Notes: generated from the sequence alone by a model not told the origin. Counted from the stretch's first letter, positions 12,354-34,048 are shown. The stretch is DNA of 64,000 bases from Erpetoichthys calabaricus (GCF_900747795.2 NC_041407.2:26071379-26135378), one strand, 5' to 3'. Program-made: numbers and translations.

Positions 12354-15300
12354 CTTTATTAATAACACCGTTCTGTAACGAATTCCATTTCAGGTACATT
12401 ACGAGTGCTTAGAAAATGAGTGGAGATATAGATGGGGCAACACCTTAACCTTTTCATTTATCTGCCAGAGCCAATGCCTCCCTCAACCTTGAAAACCAGA
12501 TGAAGAAGGTGGACAACATCATTTCGGGGATGGAGAGCAACCTAGCCAAGGATACTGGTATCCCTTCCACCAGTGATGGAATTCAGATTCGCAGCCAGGA
12601 ACTGCAGGTGAGTACATTTTGGGATATGGCCCTTCTATTTGGTGGTGCAGAGCTGCGTTGTGGGTAGACAACCGGAATACTGATCACTGCTAAGGTGAAA
12701 GTTGAGTGTCTGGGGGCTGAGTGGGGCAGGGAAGACATGTGTAATTGGTGACTACAGCTGGTTATGTAAGTGGACCTTCTACTTTGAGCAGGGTGTAATG
12801 TGCCTTCCATTCAAAGTGCATGATATCCCAAGATGCTTTGCAATCTACTGGACCAGGTGCAGATGTGTGTGACAGTCTATGGCTGATGTCTCTGAGGATG
12901 GGGGAATTGCTCCTTTTTACCAGTTGCTTATAACTGTCAATGCCTTTCCTTTCCCAGAGGATGAAGAGAGACTTGTCCAACAGTCAAGATGAACTTCAGA
13001 AGTTACAGAGAGACTATGCCAAGGCAGAGCAGCAGAGCAGTGCCCTGCAGAAGGGCTATCAGGAATACTGCCCTGACATTAAGCGACAGCAGTTAGATGT
13101 ACAGAAACTCAACAGCCGTTACGCCAATGTGGCCAACCAGCTGGAGCACAGGTGGGGGCTGCTTTATCTTGGGCAGCTTGACTTGATTGCCTTCTATTTC
13201 CCATACTCATACTCTTCCTCCTTCTTCAGAGATAAACTTATTAAGGAAGCAGAGCTGAAGAATATGGATTTCCAAAATGCAAACAAAACCCTTAACAGCT
13301 ATATGTCCAACATTCCGAACAACAAGCCAATGCCTTATGATAGCTTGACTGAGGTCAACAACAAGCTCAATTCCCAGAAGGTACAGTAGGCATGGAATCA
13401 GTTGAAAGTTATGTCTCTGACTGGCAATTCATGCCTGCAACTGTTAACTGTTATACTAATTTTACAGAGGGTTGTGGATGAACTAAAAAGGAAAAACGAT
13501 GACGTGGATCGGGCTGTGAAAGTCTCACAAGACCTGCAGGCCCTCTCTCAGGTAGGGACTGCTGTGCTCTAACATGTCTGGATAACTGTGACCTTTCAAT
13601 AGCAGTTTGCTGATGGTTTTCCTTTTTCAGGAGTATGATGCACATTCAGAGAAGTACCGCATGTCTCTTGAACCCAACATAGCTGCTCAGGACTCCAATA
13701 AGATGCTTAGCACCCCTCTGAAGGACAGCGTTCAGAAACAGGTAATGGGGAACTGAAGGGAATCAACTTGGGATGTTGAGTCGCAGAAAGACCTTCTGAG
13801 AGGATAATACATTTCTGGAAACACTGCTTCTTGTTCTTTCAGGAGAAGGGCCTTGTTAACCAGTACACAAAGGTGTCTGCAGAGAATGAGCAACTTCTCA
13901 GCCAGTTGCAATTTGCCAAAAATGTCAAGGCACAGGTATGTTAACCAGGGGCTTGTGGGTGTGGCACACTAGAATTCCAGGATTTTACTTTGTAATGTGT
14001 GATAAATCAAAAGGTACTCTGAAATAGACAGTGAGCTGTAACTCAGGGACACTCCTGAGGTCAGGGGCTGAGCTGACAGGAGACAGTAGAGGGTCAGCGT
14101 GTTAAGCAGGGATACCGTAGCTGGCAGTGGCACACTACATTGGAAGGAACTTACTGAGTTAGAAGGGGAGGCAAGTCTACTCTGTCACTGGCGAGAATTC
14201 ATTCAGAGCCCCGACCCCGACCGATTTATGTCCTTACAAGGAAAGGGTGGGTGTGAACCTGGGGCATTTTGAGTCAGAAGGCTGAACTAAAAAGGATTTT
14301 TTTTTAAATATTTGTATTGATTTTAATTAGAAGCGAATAACATTCCAAACAGTCAAGTCAAATTTGACAGATCAAAGCAGGAAATTCTGCTTGCTCAAGT
14401 GAAACAAGGACTTTGAGAACTGCAACGGCAAAACTGTCTCATTAAGCAGCTGCAGGCTCTCCCTGTCCTTTTTAGCCTTGTTACTCCTTGCTACAGCCCA
14501 TAGATAACAGTGGACGAGAAAAACTTGTGCACTGAGGAACTGGTGGATGAACAGAAGATGAAATAACTTAATTGTATTATCATTCCTTTTGCAGATTTGT
14601 AAATATTTTTCTAATAATGTTACAAAAATGTATCATGTTTTCATATTCTTTTGGAATATTTCACGTCTTCCAACATTTTGTGGTTTCTCTCACCATGTTG
14701 CTTAGGTTTGCTATGGCTATTCCTTGTCCGTTGGCCTTGAGTTCTGCCTCACGCTTTGGTTTTGTTTGCTGCAATTCTTTGATATGACGTATGTCTGCCC
14801 TTTTCAGCATCCATTGTTTTAGCCCATTTTGTGCTAATGACACCTTTGTTATAATAGATTTAAGGTGATCTGGACTTGGTAACCTTCCATTTAGATGTTA
14901 GCCAGAGTTAAGTAGGCCACAGCTGGCCGTATAAACTCACAAGATAATTTTCTTTCTTTGATGGTTGTTTGCAGAAAGAAGAACAAGTGAATGAAGTTGT
15001 GGTAAAGCAGCAGGTACATCAAGAAAATTTGCAGAAATCTCTAAACGAGGCGGAGAACCTGAAGAAGGACCTAGACGATGAGGTGTCCAAGCGCTCAAAA
15101 GTGAATACTGAACTGGAGGATCTCAGAAAGAAACTTCTGTTTCTAAAGAGCAGAAGAGGGGTAGAAAGACTGGAGGAGAAAGAAGTGGTGCAATACTATC
15201 GGGATCCAAAACTGGAAAGTGATCTCTCTATACTGAGAAACAAAATACAAGATGAAAATACACGCCGCTCTACCACCCAGTCAGAGATTGAACTTATAAC

Positions 15301-18300
15301 TCAGAAGATTGTTGTTTTGGAGAAAGAATTGAAATCTGTCACACCGCAACTTCTCACAAAAGAAGTGACCAGAATTGAGAAAGACCCACAGCTCGAACAA
15401 GCAGCCGCAGAGCTGAGGAAGGAGATTCAGAGGCTCCGGGAAGAGGTACAGAGATCAGACAGTGACACTGTACGGGTGAAAACAGAGGTCAACGTCCTTT
15501 CACAGAAGAAGCCCAGTGTCAAGGAGAAGGTTGTGACCAAGGAAGTGGTTAAGTTTGAAAAGGATCCCGAGATGTTAAAGGCTGTTCGGGAATTTCAGAC
15601 AATGATCAGTGATGAAAGTGAAAAAAGTAAAAAGATAAATGACCTCATATTCCAAACCAGGAGCCAGATTAACACTCTGGAGAGGATTATCCCAACACTC
15701 GAGCCCAAAGTCGTTACCAAGGAACTGAAGAAAGTCGAACAGGATCCAGAGCTCATCAATGAGTCCAGTAGACTGCGCAATCAGCTGCAGGATGAAAGGA
15801 ACAAGATCAGCTCTCTGGTGAATGAAATCAGTAGTCTTCAGATTCGCTACCGTGAGGTGGAACAGCTGAAGCCTAAGGTGCAGGTCAAGGAGGTGGTCAG
15901 TGAGATCTTCCGGGTTGATCCAGAAACAGAAACAGAGGTGGCCCGTCTGAAGAGAGAGCTCCAAGACAGTAGCAAACACCGTGCAGAGTTGGAGAGGGAC
16001 ATTAACCAAGTCACGATTGATCTGCAAGCCCTCCGTTCCCAGAAACCAAAGGTGGAATTGAAAGAGGTAACTCAGGAAGTATTGAAGATGGAGATGAGTC
16101 CTGAAATCCAGCGGGAGATTGAGAAGCTAAAGCAACAGCTCAGTAGACTTAATGATAGTCACAACCAGTCTGAGAATTTATTGTTAAGGCTACGCAAGGA
16201 AAGAGACGAATGTAAAGCTGAAAAATCAAAGGTAGAGACCAAACTTGTCAATAAAGAGTTCATTAAATACGAGAATGATCCTCTCTTAGAGAAAGAAGCA
16301 GAAAGGCTCCGAAGAGAAATGCGTGAGGAGGCCCAGAAGCGGCGGGCAATCGAGGAACTTGTCTTTGACTTGCAGAATAAGCACATCCTGATGGAGCGAC
16401 AGAAGCCTCCCGAAAAGGTGGTGGTCCAGGAAATTCTCCGGTTACAAAAAGATCCCAAGCAATTCATGGAACACGATAAGCTGAGTAGAGACCTAGATGA
16501 GGAAATAAAGAACAGAAGAAGACTGGAGCTGGAATTAGAGCAGCTCCGAACTCTGATCCTGGAGAAAGAGAGAAGCCTCAATCTTGAGGAAGAGCGCAGC
16601 AAAAAGATCACCTTAGAGACCGAGCTACGCCAAATCAAAATGCGCATTAAGGAGATTGAGATGGCACCAGCACCTATGGAAGAGAAGATCATAATGGAGG
16701 AGGTCCTGAAGGTTGAGAGAGACCCCCATCTGGATAAGGCCTCCTCTAGCATGAGAACAGATATTGAAAGGGAGAGGAATGAGATCTTGAGGTTGGAGAG
16801 AGAGTTGAGGACCCTCCAAATCAAAATTGAAATCCTCCAGAGAGAGAAGACAGTGGAGAAGACAGTATACAAAGAAGTGATCCGAGTGGAAAAAGACAAA
16901 GTCGTGCAGAACGAAAGATTGAGGATCAGGGACCAACTAAACCAAGAGAGAAATGCCCGGCGAGATGCGGAGGATGAAATCCGGCGCCTCACTGAGCGAA
17001 TCACACGCTTAGATGATGCTAGGAGAGACATGTCTCGGGAAGAGAAAGCGCTTACCCAGACTAGAGACAGTCTGCTCCAAGAGAAGAATAATCTGGCCAA
17101 AAATATGAATAACTTGCAAACAGAGAAGCAACAGATCAGTATTTCTTACAAACAGCAGTCTAAGCTGATGAATGAGAAAAGCCAACTGAGCAGACAGAAG
17201 AGCATTCAGCTAGAATCCATGATTCAGAAACTAGAGCAGGATATCCTCCAAGAGAAAGATACACTGAACCAGAGGGAATTGACCATTAAAGACCTGCAGA
17301 ACACCTTTAGGAAAGAGGAGGCCAAGCATAGCGAAAAGCAGACTCGAGAGACCAACCTCTCCACCAGAATAAGTATTCTGAACCCAGAAACTGGCAAGGA
17401 CATGTCCCCCTACGAGGCCTACAAGCAAGGCTTGATTGATCGCAACCAGTACCTGCAACTGGAGGAACTGGAATGTGATTGGGAGGAAATCACCACCCTA
17501 GGTCCTGATGGAGAGGTCTCGGTTTTGCAGGACCGCAAGAGTGGTAAGCAGTATTCTATAAAGGATGCCATCAGGGAGAGGAGAGTGACTGCAGAGGAGG
17601 TCAGACTTTACAAGGATGGAAAGATCCCAATTTCAGAGTTTGCCCTTTTGGTGGCAGGTGAGTCCAAACCCAAAGACATTAGCACTTTTATGTCAAAATC
17701 TCCACTCCTCTCCCCAACAACCCAGGCTCAGAGGACATTCTTTCAGTCCAGCAGTCCCCCTACCTCATTTCAAGAGGATAACTACCCAATTGCTGGAATT
17801 TATGACACCAATGCAGACAGCAGGATATCAATCCGCACTGCCATGAATAGGAAGATGATTGATCCCATCACTGGCAACAAGCTACTTGAGGCTCAGGCTG
17901 CCACAGGTGGCATTGTGGATGTCATAAGCAAGGATCGGTACTCTGTCCATAAAGCAGTTGAACGAGGTCTGATTGAGAGCACTCACCTTCAAAGGCTACT
18001 CAATGCCCAGAAGGCCTATACTGGGGTAGAAGATCCTGTCACTAAGGAGAGGCTGTCTGTAGGAGAAGCTGCTCAGAAAGGCTGGATGCCTCGGGATAGT
18101 GCCCTTGCCTATATGGAAGCCCAAGTGCTAACAGGAGGGCTGGTGGACCCCAAACGGACTGGTCGCATCAACATAACGGATGCTATTCGGAGTAACATGG
18201 TGGACAGTGCCACCGCCAAAATGCTGCAAGATGATTCTACCTATCCCAAAGATATAGTTGATCCAGTAAGTAAGGAGAAGATCAATTACAAAGAAGCCAT

Positions 18301-18427
18301 GGGCCGATGTCAGCGAGATCCGTCCACTGGGCTCCTCTTACTGCCAGCTGTATCCACCAACAGCATATCGTATCCTTCATACCGCCCTGTAAACCGATCC
18401 CTGCTTTCTTCTGGGTTTGGTTACTAA
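13..18427 (+). CDS. EVPL: Envoplakin gene, all exons in window (5' end lies outside)
   Basis: Envoplakin is a plakin cytolinker that pairs with periplakin at desmosomes and the cornified envelope of stratified epithelia and binds intermediate filaments through its C-terminus. Nineteen exons join with consistent phase into about 1,917 residues: plakin domain (spectrin-type helices with an SH3-like insert in exons 10087-10233 and 10395-10549), a coiled-coil rod of about 800 residues in the last exon, the linker (about 17367-17660) and plectin-type repeats (about 17780-18350). Periplakin ends after the linker, so the extra repeats favour EVPL. Human EVPL has 2,033 residues, so only roughly the first hundred are missing. 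TEN1 and ACOX1 next door match the vertebrate EVPL locus. The phases and homology are seen directly; the orthology is inferred from domain layout and synteny. Confidence 0.93.
254..385 (+). CDS. EVPL: EVPL exon, plakin domain
   Basis: 44 codons, phase 0 at both ends, acceptor CCCACAG and donor GTGAGT. Contains E-M-E-K-Q-I-A-E-H-N-I-L-H-K, which matches the periplakin/envoplakin motif Q-(V/L)-x-E-H-N-(I/V)-(F/L). Confidence 0.9.
508..549 (+). CDS. EVPL: EVPL exon, 14-codon micro-exon
   Basis: Short in-phase exon E-D-K-A-T-I-L-K-Q-H-A-A-L-L between acceptor TTTCAG and donor GTAAGC. It carries on the helix joining the conserved E-H-N segment to the next spectrin-type repeat. Confidence 0.83.
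708..869 (+). CDS. EVPL: EVPL exon, spectrin-type repeat
   Basis: 54 codons, phase 0, preceded by a long T-rich tract and CCAG, donor GTAAAA. Reads Y-L-Q-G-C-T-K-E-L-L-F-L and D-W-S-D-H, matching the periplakin segment Y-M-Q-R-C-T-N-E-L-Y-W-L followed by D-W-S-D-R. This is the clearest family signature in the N-terminal half. Confidence 0.93.
870..2003. other. EVPL intron: degenerate purine-rich repeats, no gene
   Basis: Start of the 8.5-kb intron 870-9417. It holds many loosely related copies of a motif resembling GACTAG(C/T)TGAGCAG and AGCTGA..GTG, plus CCCAAAAAATAGCCC-like tracts near 1080-1440. No conserved coding sequence is seen. Confidence 0.5.
2011..2999 (-). mobile_element. L2-clade LINE, 5'-truncated 3' end
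   Basis: The minus strand encodes the end of a non-LTR reverse transcriptase: L-L-D-Y-C-N-A-I-L-S-G-I-P, then L-Q-L-V-Q-N-A-T-A-R-I-L, then L-H-W-L-P-V, ending near 2539. These are hallmarks of L2/CR1-group elements. The 3' untranslated end at 2110-2011 reads as a short G-C-T-T-T-G-A-G-type stem, then TATATAAATAAATG and a TTG microsatellite. The word AAGCTATTA occurs at 2004-2012 and again at 3135-3143, a possible target-site duplication if the AT-rich stretch after 3000 belongs to the insertion. Confidence 0.8.
3000..3134. repeat. AT-rich low-complexity tract
   Basis: Runs of TATAAATA and AAATATAAATA units, almost free of G and C, directly beside the truncated LINE end. Possibly filler created at the LINE insertion. 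Confidence 0.75.
3352..4788. mobile_element. Large foldback element (Tc1/mariner-like ends)
   Basis: The sequence from about 3352 to 4021 is matched, inverted and diverged, by 4788 back to 4172, leaving a loop of roughly 150 bases. Matching landmarks include CCTAATGGTAAA at 3548 against its complement near 4608, CCATGTGACAGACTGC at 3776 against the complement near 4405, and GGCTTCTTCAT at 3965 against the complement near 4225. The left tip contains ACACTACCAGTCA, a common fish Tc1/mariner MITE end. No transposase is encoded. A related, split copy occurs at 40926-44276. Confidence 0.75.
4790..5042 (-). mobile_element. Old tRNA-derived SINE (family 1), 5'-truncated
   Basis: The minus strand follows the body of the full copy at 20211-20562: the TTTCC...CCAAAGACATGCAGGTT(T)AGGTGGA block, a CA/TG run, and the end block GGCTGGG..GGCTCCAGC. 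It is clearly diverged from that copy, so it is old. Confidence 0.75.
5043..8247. other. EVPL intron, no supported gene
   Basis: About 3.2 kb of mostly AT-rich intron. A stretch near 5265-5460 is distantly similar to 36990-37110. A purine-rich degenerate repeat like that at 870-2003 runs at 7190-7770 and happens to stay open in one frame. I see no conserved protein, RNA gene or complete transposon here. Confidence 0.5.
8248..8445 (+). mobile_element. Old tRNA-derived SINE (family 1), 5' part
   Basis: Diverged version of the head and middle of the 20211 SINE: GGTGGCAGGGTAATGCAGTG, CTACCTCACAGCTCCAGG, GACCTGGG, then GCATGTTCTCC and CCCAAAGACATGCAGG. No clear tail. Confidence 0.65.
8627..9308 (-). 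mobile_element. Mariner/IS630-type transposon remnant with terminal inverted repeats
   Basis: Left end CAAGGAGATTCACCCGAA and right end (reversed) CAGGGAGATTCACTCGAA are inverted repeats, each flanked by TA (8625-8626, 9309-9310). The minus strand between 9014 and 8742 resembles the C-terminal end of DDE transposases: L-P-L-G-Y-A-Q-R-K-S-L-L, then L-K-E-N-I-Q-R-E-I-A-T-I-P and a closing N-G-N-H-F. The order suggests the usual W-G-(Y)-x-K...Y motif after a frameshift. At 682 bases the element lacks most of the transposase and cannot be autonomous. Confidence 0.7.
9418..9525 (+). CDS. EVPL: EVPL exon, spectrin-type repeat
   Basis: 36 codons, phase 0, acceptor TCCTTAG, donor GTGAGC. Reads G-E-V-N-K-L-L-D-K-G-D-N-L-L with H-P-A-S-S-T-I-Q. 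Periplakin has I-N-K-L-H-S-E-G-D-Q-L-L with H-P-G-x-N-S-I at the same place. Confidence 0.92.
9693..9788 (+). CDS. EVPL: EVPL exon, spectrin-type repeat
   Basis: 32 codons, phase 0, reads A-H-R-D-A-L-Q-T-E-W-Q-D-F-L-N-L-C and K-E-T-H-L, equivalent to periplakin A-H-x-E-A-V-H-A-D-W-K-E-Y-L-N-L with E-E-S-H-L. The acceptor is a weak CTCTTGAAG; donor GTAGGA. Confidence 0.9.
9891..10001 (+). CDS. EVPL: EVPL exon, spectrin-type repeat
   Basis: 37 codons, phase 0, acceptor CCATCTGCAG and donor GTGAGT. Starts F-Y-D-D-V-D-S-A, matching the periplakin F-H-E-D-V-K-D-A helix that precedes the SH3-like module. Confidence 0.92.
10087..10233 (+). CDS. EVPL: EVPL exon, start of SH3-like module
   Basis: 49 codons, phase 0. 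Helical start R-E-E-R-S-V-Q-Q-N-E-R-L-L, then P-L-K-L-R-H and the first SH3 strand V-P-V-E-S-L-C-D-W, matching the periplakin P-V-E-A-L-C-D-F. Donor GTACTT is weak but keeps the frame. Confidence 0.92.
10395..10549 (+). CDS. EVPL: EVPL exon, SH3-like module
   Basis: Acceptor CTTCTGCAG; ends two bases into a codon before GTAGTC. Reads I-T-R-G-D-R-Y-N-L-K-D-N, D-N-W-V-V-Q-D-V-D-G and L-P-G-V-C-F-Q-V-L-P-P-D-P-E-A, the R-G-x-x-Y-x-L, W and P-A-V-C-F-x-I-P-P signatures of the plakin SH3. Confidence 0.94.
10867..10964 (+). CDS. EVPL: EVPL exon, plakin domain helix
   Basis: Completes an Arg codon across the junction, then L-S-K-D-L-N-D-L-K-N-K-R-T-N-L-Q-N-N-L and ends one base into the next codon (donor GTGAGT). 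Periplakin has L-x-x-Q-Y-R-S-V-R-Q-K here. Confidence 0.88.
11095..11267 (+). CDS. EVPL: EVPL exon, spectrin-type repeat
   Basis: Two bases complete Ala, then 57 codons including L-G-S-R-L-E-D-I-N-N-N-L-E-Q-C-E-K and L-R-A-P-V; periplakin has L-D-K-V-A-S-D-L-D-R-Q-E-K and L-R-P-P-L. Acceptor CCCCTTAG, donor GTGAGA. Confidence 0.9.
11403..11581 (+). CDS. EVPL: EVPL exon, spectrin-type repeat
   Basis: Starts N-T-S-K-T-L-Q-G-L, contains R-D-I-D-D-F-L-S-R-R-P and L-D-K-V-Q-N-K-C-D-E-V, ends two bases into a codon before GTAAGT. The acceptor TTTTAACAG has a short pyrimidine tract. Confidence 0.9.
11582..12468. other. EVPL intron with GATA microsatellite
   Basis: Holds an A run at 11903-11916 and a (GATA)n tract at about 12284-12351. 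The tract runs into ACTTTATTAATAAC, a vestige of the 3' tail of the Rex1-like LINE described at 29727. Nothing else recognisable. Confidence 0.6.
12469..12607 (+). CDS. EVPL: EVPL exon, spectrin-type repeat
   Basis: Completes Lys from the previous exon, then A-N-A-S-L-N-L-E-N-Q-M-K-K-V-D-N. Periplakin has V-A-N-R-L-E-K-S-L at this place. Ends in phase 0, donor GTGAGT. Confidence 0.9.
12958..13151 (+). CDS. EVPL: EVPL exon, spectrin-type repeat
   Basis: Acceptor TTTCCCAG. Reads A-L-Q-K-G-Y-Q-E-Y-C-P-D-I-K-R-Q and V-Q-K-L-N-S-R-Y, which matches the periplakin S-R-F-Q-E-H-C-P-D-L-E-R-Q with V-H-K-L-G-Q-R-F. Ends two bases into Arg, donor GTGGGG. Confidence 0.93.
13230..13380 (+). CDS. EVPL: EVPL exon, spectrin-type repeat
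   Basis: Completes Arg, then 50 codons with N-K-T-L-N-S-Y-M-S-N-I-P-N-N-K-P-M and L-T-E-V-N-N-K-L-N-S-Q-K, matching the periplakin I-P-S-Y-E-P and M-E-T-K-L-K-N-Q-K segments. The preceding intron is only 78 bases. Confidence 0.92.
13468..13551 (+). CDS. EVPL: EVPL exon, end of plakin domain
   Basis: 28 in-phase codons, R-V-V-D-E-L-K-R-K-N-D-D-V-D-R-A-V-K, acceptor TTTTACAG, donor GTAGGG. Confidence 0.9.
13631..13741 (+). CDS. EVPL: EVPL exon, end of plakin domain
   Basis: 37 in-phase codons, E-Y-D-A-H-S-E-K-Y-R-M-S-L-E-P; periplakin has D-Y-E-L-E-A-E-K-L-R-S-L-L-D. Acceptor CCTTTTTCAG, donor GTAATG. Confidence 0.91.
13843..13935 (+). CDS. EVPL: EVPL exon, start of rod
   Basis: 31 in-phase codons, E-K-G-L-V-N-Q-Y-T-K-V-S-A-E-N-E-Q-L-L; periplakin has E-x-x-L-x-x-K-F-T-E-V-Y-A-x-N. 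Acceptor TTCTTTCAG, donor GTATGT. Confidence 0.91.
13936..14974. other. EVPL last intron, no supported gene
   Basis: 1,039 bases. 14030-14150 has the same G-rich degenerate repeat as the first intron. On the minus strand 14843-14661 a short open frame looks polar and protein-like (K-R-A-D-I-R-H-I-K-E-L) but matches no family I know; it is possibly a worn repeat. Confidence 0.45.
14975..18427 (+). CDS. EVPL: EVPL terminal exon: rod, linker and plectin repeats
   Basis: A single 1,150-codon exon after acceptor TTGTTTGCAG, ending at TAA 18425-18427. The first 800 residues or so form a coiled-coil rod rich in E, K, Q and R with ten copies of a (T/V)-K-E-V-x-x-x-E-x-D-P motif. The linker follows, with D-P-E-T-G-K-D-M-S-P-Y-E-A, C-D-W-E-E-I and D-R-K-S-G-K-Q-Y-S-I. 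A Ser/Pro/Thr-rich spacer lies near 17690-17775, then four to five plectin-type repeats (A-A-T-G-G-I-V-D, A-Y-T-G-V-E-D-P, L-T-G-G-L-V-D-P). The linker binds intermediate filaments in the family. The last exon of EVPL is also one large exon in other vertebrates. Confidence 0.96.
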   Translation, partial: KEEQVNEVVVKQQVHQENLQKSLNEAENLKKDLDDEVSKRSKVNTELEDLRKKLLFLKSRRGVERLEEKEVVQYYRDPKLESDLSILRNKIQDENTRRSTTQSEIELITQKIVVLEKELKSVTPQLLTKEVTRIEKDPQLEQAAAELRKEIQRLREEVQRSDSDTVRVKTEVNVLSQKKPSVKEKVVTKEVVKFEKDPEMLKAVREFQTMISDESEKSKKINDLIFQTRSQINTLERIIPTLEPKVVTKELKKVEQDPELINESSRLRNQLQDERNKISSLVNEISSLQIRYREVEQLKPKVQVKEVVSEIFRVDPETETEVARLKRELQDSSKHRAELERDINQVTIDLQALRSQKPKVELKEVTQEVLKMEMSPEIQREIEKLKQQLSRLNDSHNQSENLLLRLRKERDECKAEKSKVETKLVNKEFIKYENDPLLEKEAERLRREMREEAQKRRAIEELVFDLQNKHILMERQKPPEKVVVQEILRLQKDPKQFMEHDKLSRDLDEEIKNRRRLELELEQLRTLILEKERSLNLEEERSKKITLETELRQIKMRIKEIEMAPAPMEEKIIMEEVLKVERDPHLDKASSSMRTDIERERNEILRLERELRTLQIKIEILQREKTVEKTVYKEVIRVEKDKVVQNERLRIRDQLNQERNARRDAEDEIRRLTERITRLDDARRDMSREEKALTQTRDSLLQEKNNLAKNMNNLQTEKQQISISYKQQSKLMNEKSQLSRQKSIQLESMIQKLEQDILQEKDTLNQRELTIKDLQNTFRKEEAKHSEKQTRETNLSTRISILNPETGKDMSPYEAYKQGLIDRNQYLQLEELECDWEEITTLGPDGEVSVLQDRKSGKQYSIKDAIRERRVTAEEVRLYKDGKIPISEFALLVAGESKPKDISTFMSKSPLLSPTTQAQRTFFQSSSPPTSFQEDNYPIAGIYDTNADSRISIRTAMNRKMIDPITGNKLLEAQAATGGIVDVISKDRYSVHKAVERGLIESTHLQRLLNAQKAYTGVEDPVTKERLSVGEAAQKGWMPRDSALAYMEAQVLTGGLVDPKRTGRINITDAIRSNMVDSATAKMLQDDSTYPKDIVDPVSKEKINYKEAMGRCQRDPSTGLLLLPAVSTNSISYPSYRPVNRSLLSSGFGY

Positions 18428-19068
18428 AGTACCTTCAGGGCCTAAAGTCTGATATGCCATGCCACTCCTTGGATGGGCTCTACCCAGTGACATGCATAGC
18501 TTAGTTGGCAACATTCTTATTATTATCTCCTTTTGAAGACTGGTCTGATTTCCCCATTCCCCTGCATGTGGGCTCTCTCTGTACTCATTTAATATATCAC
18601 ATTAAAACATGCAATCTTACCAGAGTGTCTCCCTCCTTCCTTTCTTCGCACTGGACATCAGCTTGTACATTCAGTTTAATCCAATCCATTTATTGAACCC
18701 ACTTAATTCAACTTTAGGGAGCAATTGATTTTTTAATTCTCAGATTTCATCTCACTTCCCAAAACTGCTTTTCCCTTGTACCCCCAGTTATTCAGCACCA
18801 GGGTCTGCTCTTTATCTGCCTGCAGGTTTACAACCCATAGATACTCTTGCTATCCTGGCCTTATAACTGACATAGATGTGATGCCTGTGGTGTAAATGGC
18901 AAGACTTTCCTTCAATTCCAGAAGCCTTTCCATGGAGGCTGGCTGCATCAGCTACTTCTACATACTCGACAGACCACTAAGCGTCTGAGCCAGAATGTCT
19001 ATGCTTGATCGAAAGACAAAAACACTTAACTGGAAGAAACAAAACAAAAAGTAAGGTGTCTCTTAATC
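18428..19068. other. Convergent 3' ends of EVPL and TEN1
   Basis: Only 785 bases separate the EVPL stop (18427) from the TEN1 stop (19213). The interval holds the 3' untranslated regions and no other coding sequence. No kinase exon is present on either strand. Confidence 0.75.
18601..18606 (+). terminator. EVPL: Possible EVPL polyadenylation signal (ATTAAA)
   Basis: ATTAAA lies 174 bases after the EVPL stop. It is the first good signal on the + strand; actual use is not shown by sequence alone. Confidence 0.5.
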
Positions 19069-19074
19069 TTTATT
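19069..19074 (-). terminator. TEN1: TEN1 polyadenylation signal (AATAAA, minus strand)
   Basis: Plus-strand TTTATT reads AATAAA on the minus strand, 139 bases after the TEN1 stop. It marks a short 3' untranslated region ending near 19050. Confidence 0.65.
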
Positions 19075-19212
19075 GCATGTTGTACTGGCAGCAAGCAGAA
19101 CTCTTTAGTCCTGTACTCCAGGCACCCACAACAGATTTTTGAAACTGCCATCCCAGTCATCTTCAGCAGGACAGAAAAGGTACTGAATATATCCAGTGTG
19201 ATGGCAAAGCTG

Positions 19213-33390
<14,178 letters not shown>

Positions 33391-33393
33391 CTT

Positions 33394-34048
33394 CTGTGGG
33401 GAAGAAAGTAAGAAGACAGCTGTGTGTGCACTTCGCAAGCTTCAGCCATGCCATCAGCATCCAGTGATCGTGTGGTCAAGTGGAAGATGGTAAGAACCTA
33501 AGTACACTTCAGTTTCCAAAACTGAGACAAAAACACCCATCAGCACTGTACTCAGAGTTGTGTTAGGGAATAACGAGAAATATGAGATGTAATGTGGGAC
33601 TATTTAGTCCTGTAGTTGGCAGTTTAGGATGACATTCTTTAGTGGGGGCTACAATTGTAAAGCAGAGAATGAAACTACAGGTCTGCTTGAGTAATAAAGA
33701 AGCTTACCAGACGGAAGATTTTCTGGTTTCTAACCACAGTAGGAAAGCACCTTCAACAATATGATCAAACGTATTAAGAGTTATACATTGAGAAAAAAAA
33801 ATAAGACGACTTTAAACATTAATTGTATTACAGACTAAGAAATTTTCAAGAAACAAATGTGGAGTAGTAATAAAAAAAATCATACAGATCAATTTATTGT
33901 CTCCTCCAAAGTGCATCTTCCCAGCAGTAGGCACTGTGCACAATCTTACATGGAACAATAGGAGTGCTGCCAAACAGCCTAATAAAAAGTGTGTTTTCCT
34001 TAAAGACTAATCTTTAATAGATATATTTTATTATATATTTTATATATA
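33394..34048. other. Probable TEN1 intron 1, nothing recognised
   Basis: About 650 bases upstream of the first TEN1 coding exon, AT-rich, no repeat or coding signal I can support. Confidence 0.5.

Noticed and set aside
16159-17100. 313-codon minus-strand open frame opposite the EVPL rod
   Set aside because: A Ser/Arg/Leu-rich shadow of the E/K-rich coiled coil on the coding strand; no independent support.
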